This document shows positions 20,609 through 31,711 of a stretch of DNA of 64,000 nucleotides, in pieces. Every line of letters begins with the position of its first letter. Position 1 is the first letter of the stretch. The translations under genes and the position numbers were made by a program. The notes under the pieces are model-generated. The model was given only the letters and a program-made list of their open reading frames with translations, had not been told where the DNA came from and ran no database searches. The stretch comes from Bugula neritina (taxonomy: Eukaryota; Bryozoa; Gymnolaemata; Cheilostomatida; Bugulidae), in assembly GCA_964035545.1 (NCBI GenBank), contig OZ037769.1, positions 10,237,133 through 10,301,132 of the forward strand. The letters are read 5' to 3'.

Positions 20609-23600
20609 ATGGTATCAGCTAAATTGGCGAAGTGGATACTCAGGGTCTTACTGACTCTGCTAACTACGCAGACTACAGTCGCTATTATCCAGTACTGTAA
20701 GTTGTACTCTAACTTATTAACAATTATATTATGCTTATATCTTCACTTTTATTAATATATAAAAAGTTAATTCTTGTTCACTTTGTGGTCTCATGGCTTG
20801 CATGTACAAATTATTGCATTCAGGTTTACTCACAGTTTTGTTTTACTCAGAGAAATCATGCTAAATTTGGTTGAATTTTACGAATAAAAATAAATACTAT
20901 TGAAAATAGAGCCCTGTGCAGTGTGCTATGCCTTGTCTTTCCCATTGATCAATTTTTATGCATTATGTGGCATATACTGTGTATTAACAGGGCAAGTAAT
21001 TGCCAGTAATCATATTAAATTAGAAATCAAGTCAACTAAATTTTACTGTTCCAACATCTTGATGAACTTGTGCATTTAAATAAAAAGTTTGTTTCGACAT
21101 ATAAATTATCATATTCAAGTCATTCTGGTACAAGTTTTATAACATAACGTATACAATTTCCAAGAAGTTGTTTTGCAAACACCTATGTTTTAAAACTATA
21201 AATTAATGTGCAGCTTATAAAACATGTGAAAAGCAATATTCACTAACAAAAGACTTTGTATAAATGATTTGCAAGCCATATAAGAACTACCAATATATTT
21301 TATTTCATTACTATTTTAAAGGTAAGGTTTTTAAATTTTATCGTTTTTAATTGTGATAATTTTAGCCCCAACAATTTTCCAAATCTGTGGACGGCCATAT
21401 GTCAACTCAACATTACCGGAGAGGGTGGTGGCAGAAATACGTAGCCCAGAATATCCAAGTGATTACTTAGGGCCTCATGACTGTACCCTGACAGTAGTGC
21501 TCCCACAACTCTCCTGGATCGGTTTTTATTCCAGCCAATTAGAGATGATGCAGCAGACCGGTGCCTGCAATGACTACTTACTCATTAAGAATCCCAACCA
21601 CTCCAATCACAAATACATCAGATGTGAGAATATAACCAGCCGGAAACTGTTGTACCAAGATAGCTCGGCTTTTGATTTAGAAAATATTAATATCCGGTTT
21701 CATGCGGACATGTTTAATGCAAGCATGATGCAGGAAACAAAGCCTCAAAAGTTTGCCTTGGAGTATGTAGGTAAGTCACTAATATTGTACTATCTTTTAG
21801 GAGTACTAATTAGTTTTAAGTATAATACTGTGGCACATGAAACAAAGAGCTTAAGACTGCATACTTAGGCAGCTGTTGTGCCACTCTATGATGTGTTATT
21901 ATAGTCTAAACACCAAACTATTTATTTATGTGCAAATATTATGCTAATTTCTAGGGCTTTCATTGTTGATTTAAAGTAGAGGTTAGGATGCAGCTGCTTA
22001 AAGTAGCAGGGGAGACAACTTGAGTGTTTTAATTATTCTCTATAGCCAGCTGGGCTTTGTTGAAAACAGCTTTTTGCACCTGATCCGAACTCTTGAACCC
22101 AAAACTACTTTGACAAAATGTTAAAGTTGAGCTATAATTGGCGATGGTAATTAGGTTAATCTAAATAAGTGATTTATATTCGATTGTGCTACAATATTAT
22201 GTGCTTAATAAAGGAATTGAGCTTCGTTGATCTTGTGTAATCTAAACAGTAACCTAAGAGAAGGAAACGATTAACAAAATACAAAGATTATGTGGATTAC
22301 AGAACTTTGTGGTTCAACAAACTTGTCGGCTTCAGTTAGGCAGCCTGAGGCACCTAAAGGGTATAAAAATGAGAGGGGCATTTGCATCTCCACTTTTAAA
22401 GGGAATTATAGGTTTCACTGCTATGGTAGGCAATATTATTCGGGTTCGAACTGCTATCTCACAAATTTAGCTACTTTTCTAATAAATTTGACCTTTTCAG
22501 CAAACCTACGAAGAATAATATCTAGATAGGGCAGTCTACACATAAAAAAGCAAGTATAAATATGAAGTTGTATGTATGCAGTATTAGAAAACTAAATGGT
22601 TTTTTTTATATAGATCAAACCCTAGCAATATTTACAAATAGTGATGAGCGCAATTTTAATGCATGACTCAGCCACATTACAAGCTCTTATGCTTTAAAAT
22701 AAGTTGGGAAACAGATTTTGGTGTGAATTAGCTTTAGTGGCTATAAAAGTAATAGAAACGTGCAACAAAATATGTCTATCCTTTTTCATAAAACTGCGTG
22801 CATTGGCCTAAATGTATCTTTCATAGGCAATGAATAGAAATAAACTTATTGGACTTATATCCATGAATAACGATCTATAATATAGGCACTATACCGAAGC
22901 ATTGCGCTGCTTTGTACTGTTGGCCTATGCCCTATACTATAAATTTATGCTGAATAATAGGATGCAACGCAGCAAAAGGTTAAAAGGTTATTTGTTATGA
23001 TATTATGTTTGTAATACAAGAATTCACCATCAAAAACTGAAAATAATACACTTTCAAAGAGGGTTTAATAAAAACTATTATTTATGTTTAAAAATATATA
23101 CTACAGAAAGGAAATGGGGATAAATAAATATATTTTGCTTACTACTTGGTTATGACAGGAACATTATACTTTATATTTTACTAACATTATAACTCTGGTA
23201 TATGAGCAATAAAAACAACCACGTCTAACTGGAATTATTATATTTACATATGAAAGCATTATAAAGTCCTTAAGTTTAATTAGCCTGCAATCTTCGCACT
23301 AGGCCTTATGCAAGTCTCCATATGGAGTATTTAAAATATTCACCGAAATTCATCTATAATCACGCTAATTATTACGGAATTAATCAGGTACTTTATGTGT
23401 TTCACCAATCAATTACTTTTAGCCAAACAGGTATAATAATGGGGTAACAATAGTCTAGTTTCATCATTTAGAAACTAATAAATTATGTTCATATGTATGC
23501 AACTTAGGAGGTTTCCTACCTGCTAATACTACTATTATTTAAATTTGTCAGATAGCAGATATAGGCTAAATCAGACCTGAAATATATTGGCAGACAACCA

Positions 23601-26600
23601 AATGAAACCAGACACCAACTTTTGTGTAGAACACCTGTAACCTACCTATTATATACCACTGCACTAACTGAATCATCCATCTAAGTAGAGGAAACAGCTC
23701 TAACTGAGCTTGTCACTCCAAACATTAATTTTGTTGGGCAACTTTTCATAAACATTCCCTTAGATTCTACCACTATATTTATAAGGGTTTGACTTTTACC
23801 CTATAGAGCTTGACACCTAGAAAAGTAAAATAGTAAAATAGAAATGACATTTAAAAGAAATAAAACTAGTAGGTTATAGAACCTTACTGAACACTGGAAA
23901 TCTCAAAGATTTTCTTATGTTAGCAGTGATCTAGAAAACAGTGGCTCATCTACTTTTCACAAGCTCAACACTTTCAATTATTAGAGGCCAACAACAAGTC
24001 ATGTCTGTTTAATTAATCTACATCCCTGTGAGAACCCCTGATGCCTCAGTTTTTGCTTAACTAGGCTAAAGACTTGTTTCTACTTTGTCACAAAACCAAT
24101 CCTGATTGAATGTTCTTTCTGACATTATCAGCTTTCAAACGCATGACCTAGTGTTGCATGACTGTAGGCCAGCTCTCCAAACCACCAGACAATGGCTCTT
24201 CTCTCTTATAGTCCGTGAAGGAATCTTGTTGACCTCTAGTGGTCCACTTGATTCTGTATGATTCAAAATATTCTGTATGACTCATAATATTCTTCTATAA
24301 TGACTTAGGTCCTAGAATTTCACATAAACTTGACTACTCAAAAGCTCAAAAAATATGAAGTATGTGTCACATAATTTAACTTGTATGTTTCTTTTATTTC
24401 TTTCTCCAGTTGCTGACATAATATACCCAGGAAAGAACTATAACCATAGCAGAAGAGTTGTGTCACATGGGTATGGCTACATCGTAAGTCACAGCTCATT
24501 CACTGGAGCTCCACTCCCCAACCAGTACAGCAATAACATTGATTCGTGGTTCACCTTGACTGGCCTTCAACCAGACTTAGTTTTGGAGTTTCACTTTTTA
24601 TCCTTTCAGCTGCACAATGACCTCAATTGTAGCGACTACCTAAACATCACTGGAATATCAGAAGATAACTTCGATTTCGAGCCCCTTATTTTGTGTGGTA
24701 ATGAAGCTGACAATACAGCGTACATCGTTACCACAGTGGGAGACTCTATTACCTTTCATTTCAAAACGGATGCTAGAAGCACCAACCCGGGCTTTCAGAT
24801 ACAATACTACATCCAGGGCTCTGCCGACTCTTTCCAGTTCAGTACAGAGTATAGCACAGACCCAGTCACATTAGACATCACCACAATTCTTCCAGGTATT
24901 TCTACCTACTTACAATACTATAAACCTACCTACCTACTTACCTACCTACCTACTTACCTACCTACCTACCTACCTACCTACCTACCTACCTACCTACCTA
25001 CCTACCTACCTACCTACCTACCTACCTACCTATACCTACCTACCTACCTACCTAACTACCTACCTACCTACCTACCTACCTACCTACCTTCCTATACCTA
25101 CCTATACCTACCTACCTGCCTAACTACCTACTTGCCTACCTACCTACTTACCTACCTACCTACCTGCACCTACCATTTGCCAGAGTGTAATCCCATATAC
25201 TTCATGTAATTATAATTTACATTCACAGAAAACTAGCTGGTTTACTTATAGTTAGGTGTGTTTGTGTGACTCAATTGGTCAACAATATTGTACACTGTGG
25301 CCAATCTCCAATATTTTGTCTGTTTAGTATTGTTATGCTAATAATATCATGTATAAAAATAACTTAGTATATCATTATGTCAAGTTTATCCACTGTAGTG
25401 CAACTAATTAAAATAATCAACCCACTTGCTTCATTTTGCTTCAATAATTGACAATTAACAGTCTTAAAATAAATTGATTAGTACATTAAATAGTAAATAA
25501 ATATGCTGTATAAAATGTATAAGACAGACTGTCACACAGTATTGAGAATGCCCCCATAACTTAAATAATGCCTTGGAAGCTGATTATGAAATATAATAAA
25601 ACAAATATTGAATTGTTACAAGAATAAAACAATTTCAACCCATGCTAGCATGTGATAGAAATAAAACTATTTGGAATATAAAGCATTTCTTATATGAGTA
25701 TTTCTTGTTAGAGAATGTAGAAAGCATTTCCATATAACAAAAGCTAACTTGAAAAAGTTGTATTGTAGTTTCTGGTAAAGGCAAAACCCTCAGAAAAAAG
25801 CAGTCATCCGCCAACAGCAATGGAATTGTGGTTGCCCCTCCAGCGAGCCAAAGACCGAATAAGCTGAGTGGTACTGACTATGTATATCTTGGAGTTGGCA
25901 TAGGAATTGGTAACTTACTGTTGGCTGCTGTTGTTATAACTGTGGTTATACTCCTAGTCAGAAAGAGAAAGTGAGTAACCTAACATGAGTCAATAAATTT
26001 AATTTAGAATGGCAAAATGGTGACACTGCATGCCTACAAAGTATTCAGTGATTTGTAAGCCTGCACTTGCTATATATAAAATGCATTTAATTGAGGTTAC
26101 AACAGTTAATGTCCAATCTACTGCAAACAACTAAATAGCCAAATGCTAAATGTATAATACAATTGTTGTTGTACTGCATATTGAAGTTATTGCACTATAT
26201 ATTATGATTATTATAATGTGCATGCAACACAGTAACTAGAATGAGCAGTACAATCATTGTAATTTTCGTGGTAAGGCATAACATTTTAATACTCTTCCAA
26301 GTTTCAATACAGTCAGTACTCTGTCTAGCCTATTAAAAACAAGTTTTGTAAACTATGAAATGCAATAAATTTTAAAACATGCACTAATAAGGCCACTGAA
26401 AATAGAAACACTAATTCACAGCAGTGAAAACATAGATTTATTGTGTGCATATGCCTATATATGTTGTAAGATTAGGATAAATAGTTTTTTTTATTGCGTT
26501 CAGGATATGTTGATAGCAGAAAGAATAAACTTAGTATGTGGAAAAACAGGAGCTATATCTAACTGAAAGATTTTTATAATTTTTTCTCTGAAAGCATATA

Positions 26601-28342
26601 TTTTAATAACAATGCTATAATACAACACTTCCTTTATTATGTTAATAATAATTAAACATCAACCATTAAACTAACAAATATTTCAAAAATCATCGAATTA
26701 AGTAATACATAGAGCATCAACTCATAGGATGTCTATTTACTCATAATTTTATCAACAGAAATGTCTCAAAATATAAGTCTTACAGAAAAACTGGGAAACT
26801 CCAGTGTAGTTTCTGTAGACTCTACAGTGTAGCATCTTTAGCCAGTGTAGTGTTTTTTACACTGTAGGGCCTGTAGTAACCGTAGTAATAATATTGCATG
26901 ATATACATCAAGTTTGTGGGTACCTCATCTATCCTCCTGAAGTAGTACTGCTCAATTAAAATCTCTCATTATTCTGGTTTCATAAGGCTTTACTAAGTTG
27001 ATGGCTACACCTCTCCTGCCAAATGTTCTGCATCTACCAATGCTGCGCATGTAGAGCTTTCTGGTGATGGGGAGGCCATAGTTGATAATAAGAAAGACTT
27101 GATCCCTGCGAAAACCTCTCACCCACATGTGTGTTGTGATAAGAACCTGGAAAGCTCCCGACATAAACTCTTCTATAATTTAACCCCGCTGGCTTCATGG
27201 GGCATGTCTCTAAATATTGAGGAGGCAGTGAAGTTGGCTTTCTTCATCTTTTCTGTCAGCCAGTCTACTTTCTCCTTAGTATTACAGAATATAGCAACTT
27301 GTGTGAAGGCGAGGTTATCACACAGGTCTCACAGCTTGTAAAACCTACACTCTTCCCTCTCCACGTAGATGAAGAATTGATCAATTCCTATCAAAGTCAA
27401 ATCATTATCATACCATGGATGTCTAATTAGATAAGCCATTTTGAAAATCTTTTGGAGATTCGACCACTGCCGCTATGTAGAATAATTATGAACCAGTTTT
27501 ATTGTGAGAAAAGTGTGTTAGATAGTTAAAAAGTACAAAGAGAAGGAATTCTGTTTATACAAAAAGCAGGTGATTGGAACATGGCATCCTGTTGCTGCAG
27601 CAGATTGGTACGGAATAGTTGCTGAACCATAGCTGAATAATAAGGGCTGGTATGAACTGGCATACTGTTCACTAACTCTTTATTTTGAACTTTAAAAGAT
27701 GTAGATCATTGGATTAAAATACAGCAGATAAATTATATCTCAATACAGAATATTCTGTAAACTCATGCGGATTCGCTGGTCTCCTAAGAAATTCTAGAAT
27801 GTCATGTGGGAGATTAATTATGATGAATTGATGAATTACACAACCTAAGTTAGAAGTAATGCACAGCCTTACAGGCTTAGTTTTGCCACATAATGATGAA
27901 TTGTGGTAAAAAAATGTTAAAATGATGGGTAATAATAGAGGATGCATCTAACATTCCAAAACTTAAACATTTAAACTTGCATGAAATGCATTATCATGAC
28001 AAATGAAGTCTTTGAATTGCTCTATGCTATATTTACAAAGTTAAAGGATTACACCAAAGTCATTAGGAGAAAAGTTTTACTGCTATAGCCACATTTCACA
28101 AACCTTGTGGAGTGCCAATTAATAGCGATTAGTTTTTTAGGTCTCTTTGCACAGTGCTGCTTATCACTACCACGTTACTACCACTACATATGGTAATAGA
28201 ATACCTACCTCCAAAGCAGGAAGAGTTTACATTAAAATACTCATAATTATGATACAAAATATCTTATTAAATGAACCTACTGCAGTGTAGAAATCTTTGT
28301 GAAATGTACAATAGAGCCCAGGAGATAGGAAAGCAGTGGCCT

Positions 28343-28389
<47 letters not shown>

Positions 28390-30852
28390 ATAAATAGTGT
28401 ATATATTTATATCCTAGGCCACTACTGCACTGTCAGGTGTTAGACTACATACTGTTCCTGGGCCACAGCATACACAGTACTTAGCCCACTTAAAAACATC
28501 AACTGCCCGTGTTTCTCACTAAAATGGAGAGTTTACGAGAAATCCAAGTTTTTTTTTCATGTAAATGTCATTGATGAGACAAGGTAGCCTACCAATAAAC
28601 GTCTTTTAATTTATTGAAGTTATGCTAATTCTGCACATTTATTGTCACTTTCTTTGCAGACGCTTATCAAGACGTTCTGAGTTGCCATATTCCACAGCGG
28701 ATTCTTCTCAGAAACATGGTGGCAGAGGTGTGTATCTGAGTAAAGCAGTGTTTACCAAACTCTTTAATTTTGTCATTTACTCGTTCAGTTGCTGAGTCCT
28801 ACATTCTAAATCAATACTGTAGCTAATAACTGAGAGCGATCATGCTGTACCACCAATTATTTAGACCTACATTTTGCTGCAAAGCACTCGGTTGTGATTT
28901 GTTAAATATTTTCTACAACTATATTGGTGCAATGAACATGTTTTACAATTTATTCGGCAATATTGTTAAATTGTTATACTAAAATTTAGCTAATATAACT
29001 CATGCTAGTCTTGTTCATTCTATACAATGAAAATGGTCTTTTCACCTTCACATAATTCTTCATCAATTTTTTTTATCGTTTTAGCTGCAATGGTACCTGG
29101 AAGTGGTGATGCGTGTGATGATGAGTCAGCATACTACAGTGAAATTGGAACCTTCCGCAAAGCCTTACAAGAAAATAATAAAAATGATATGAACTTGCAT
29201 TACGCGTCTCGATCTGTTTGTGGTAGCACCTTCTACCACACTGTAGAGGAACCAAACGCCACAGAACAGGTGCCAGCAAACAGTCTACCTCTGTCACAAC
29301 TGAGCTCCAACTATTCACCGAGCACCAGAAACGAATACGAAGGAATACCTCTGCACACTTCCCACAGTGAATACGCAAGGCATTCAGAGGGAGCAGCTCA
29401 CTCAGAGCGTACCAGATACTCAGTGCTGCCTAAGAGGCCAGAGCCATCTGAATCAGTAACTCAGTACTCTAACACCCCCGACTACGACAGGCCACTTTCC
29501 AACATCAAGTCTCCTTATTATGCAGAGAAGAGAAGCTACCCACAACAAAGACCTGCTTCACAATATCAATCATATCTTGCAGTTCCTGACAGTGAAGCAC
29601 ACTCTCCCCATGGTTTCAGTTCAGCTGGGTTAGTACTTAATATTTGTCAACAGTGACCTTTCATATTAGAGTAAACACAGTAGACGTGTGACAGATGCAA
29701 AGCAGTGCCAGTTTGAGTGAGCATATACCTAATTTTAACACTCTCCTAATATTTTACATAATTTATGTTAATTCATTATAGTACCCAAATTTCTTTAAGA
29801 TGAAAAACAAAGTTAGAACCTCTCCATGAGCAAGTAATGATACAATTTGCATTTATTGTAGATTAAGCGTGGCTAACAATATGGACCATAGGCAGTACAA
29901 GTGGAGAGTAAATGATGCTACTCAGAGATTTTAGTGTCAAGCACTAGATTTGCCAACATTGTTCAACCATGAATATGTTAAAAGCTCAAAAAATGGAGAA
30001 CAAATTTGAGGACTTTCTTTCATGATTGGACTGATTTAAAATTTCATTTAACATGGGAACTGTTATTGCATAATTTTGAGGCCTTAAAACTTTTACTCTA
30101 CCATTATAAAAAAACCTTTGCAATAAGAAGAGTTTCATTAACAATTTTGAAATTGATCTTAAAAGATCTACATACTAAAATATTTTATTATGAGTAGCAT
30201 ATTATGTTTCATGTGCTTCAAACAGGGTGCCTTTAAAGTTTAATTTATGATTGACATGCATAATTGAAACAGAACAACTACAGGCTGGGCTGGTTAAAAC
30301 ATTGTAGGGCCACTGGAAGTTTTTAAGAGACCACTTCACAAGTTATATAAATGCTATTAAGTGCACAATGTCAGCAACTGTTTGACTTAAATAGTCTAAC
30401 TTTAAATAGGAATGGAGAATATGAAGTGAAATTGTAGGAATACCGACGTCATGCAAGCTTTTAGTTTTTATATAAGCAATTATTTTTCAAATAAATATTA
30501 AAGCACAGGTGTTCTTGCTGCTATAAACTTGATCAAAACTACAGCTGCTATGTCCCCGAGTTTCTTTCCTATTACTCATTGTAAATACTACACAGTACAC
30601 ATTGTGATTTTATATTTATACCAATAGTTTTATAAGCAAATGTCAGTTTTTAAAATTGAAATGAACAAAGTGTGATAAATTTATATTTATATTATTAAAA
30701 CACTTAGTATATTTTCTAGTAAGCTTGCTTACTAGTGAACTTTTTCGTATAATTTTTGTTCTTGCATAATATACCTAATTCATATTTGTATAATTTTAAA
30801 ATAATTCTTTTTGTAAACTTGATGCATTTGTTTCAGGGTGTTCATAAAATAG
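20609..30852 (+). CDS. two-CUB single-pass membrane protein with tyrosine-rich cytoplasmic tail
   Basis: Seven in-phase exons: 20609-20696, 21366-21770, 24410-24895, 25769-25970, 28660-28727, 29085-29628 and 30837-30852 (TAG at 30850), giving 602 residues. Exon 1 encodes a signal peptide (hydrophobic [15 protein letters not shown]). Exon 2 is a CUB domain with the canonical four cysteines (ICGRPY, HDCTL, GACNDYL, IRCEN) and SPEYPSDY. Exon 3 is a second, more divergent CUB with only the second cysteine pair (LNCSDYL, LILCGNE). Exon 4 holds a short stalk and one transmembrane helix at about residues 367-390, followed by the stop-transfer RKRK. The tail of about 210 residues is rich in Tyr, including YSEI, YEGI, YSVL, YLAV and a YSNT (pY-x-N type) motif. 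CUB domains mediate extracellular protein or glycan contacts. A signalling receptor is inferred from the tail. No specific orthologue was recognised. Confidence 0.87.
24900..25170. repeat. (CTAC)n tetranucleotide repeat beside a splice donor
   Basis: Long, slightly interrupted CTAC run starting a few bases after the donor of CUB exon 3 (24895). The reading frame stays open through it (Tyr-Leu-Pro-Thr repeats) to a stop at 25207, but the GTATTT donor and the clean phase-1 joint to 25769 favour removal as intron. Confidence 0.95.
26895..27430 (-). pseudogene. eIF4A3-like processed pseudogene fragment inside CUB intron
   Basis: On the minus strand the three frames together carry the C-terminal half of a DEAD-box helicase of the eIF4A family, closest in wording to eIF4A3. 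The pieces, in order, are [68 protein letters not shown] and a final IEQYY...IDE. Several stop codons and frameshifts break it, and the HRIGR arginine finger region is altered. No introns are seen over about 530 bp, so a 5'-truncated processed copy is likely. It lies antisense in the intron between 25970 and 28660 of the CUB gene. It is non-functional as a helicase. Confidence 0.87.
28350..28392. repeat. (TA)n microsatellite in CUB intron
   Basis: About 15 TA units followed by a short TGTG run, 270 bp upstream of the exon at 28660. Confidence 0.95.
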
Positions 30853-31224
30853 CGAGGAGATACTTGATATTTTGCAAAGTAAAAATGTCGGGTTTTTGAA
30901 GAAACTAGGCCTGACAAAACCAAGACTAATGTATTGATGTGTTTATTAATCAACTAGTTTGCAGACTATTATCATAAAGCATACGTTTCAATGATAAGAT
31001 ACTGAGAGGTTAGCAAAAGGTAAGCTTTGTAGTGAATAGCTACAAGATGCAAGTATACCCTTGACAAGTTGTGGTATATGCTTCAGAGACTTAGCAAGTT
31101 ACTACTGTTCATCAAGTACAACTGAGAGTCTTTCAACATGTAATAATGGAGTCCGTGCCTTTCCTAAATAACTGATAAATCATTTTTTAAGAAGTAAATA
31201 GAGCGCTTAACTATTACACAGTAA

Positions 31225-31425
31225 TCACTAGTAGGTACACAATAACCAGGTGAGTACTACTAGTACACAGTAACCAGGTGAGTACTATTAGTACACAGTA
31301 ACCAGGTGAGTGCTACTAGTACATAGTAACCAGGTGAGTACTACTAGTACACAGTAACCAGGTGAGTACTACTAGTATATAGTAACCAGGTGAGTACTAC
31401 TAGTACATGGTAACCAGGTGAGTCA
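31225..31425. repeat. 28-bp minisatellite carrying a splice-donor consensus in each copy
   Basis: Seven copies of a 28-bp unit containing AGTAACCAGGTGAGTACTAC. Each copy has a perfect CAG/GTGAGT donor match on the plus strand, which is the sense strand of the upstream CUB gene. Confidence 0.95.
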
Positions 31426-31673
31426 GATGTTACAAATTTGACGGATAAATTTATCTCTGATATTACACACAATTTTTGCTTCGCAACACATAAAATAATA
31501 AAGAATGCAAATTACTATAAAACTTTCTCTTTCACTGAAACGAATGCAATAAATAATAGATAAAGCAACATAATATTATGAGCATGTATAGTATTCAAAG
31601 TTAGTGCCTATATTGTGCACAGTTACTGTGGCTGAGCAACAACATTGAGCCAGTCTGTAATACAATTATCATA

Positions 31674-31679
31674 TTTATT
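31674..31679 (-). promoter_or_regulatory. candidate poly(A) signal of tafazzin
   Basis: AATAAA on the minus strand, about 33 nt past the tafazzin stop codon. It is the only good hexamer seen close to the stop. Confidence 0.5.
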
Positions 31680-31711
31680 TGAAATTAATACGCTAAAAAA
31701 ACAAATTAAAA

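Larger units (their letters stand above)
30853..31711. other. intergenic between convergent CUB and tafazzin genes
   Basis: Holds both 3' flanks. The CUB transcript could use an AATAAA near 31474. The 28-bp minisatellite at 31225-31425 is listed separately. Confidence 0.6.

Noticed and set aside
22290-22529. 79-codon frame in the CUB intron
   Set aside because: No recognisable domain, no splice context, and it is not in phase with the flanking CUB exons.
29085-29628. Classical ITAM in the CUB receptor tail
   Set aside because: The Yxx[IL] motifs YEGI and YSVL are about 23 residues apart, too far for an ITAM. Individual motifs also lack the strict -2 residue of ITIMs.
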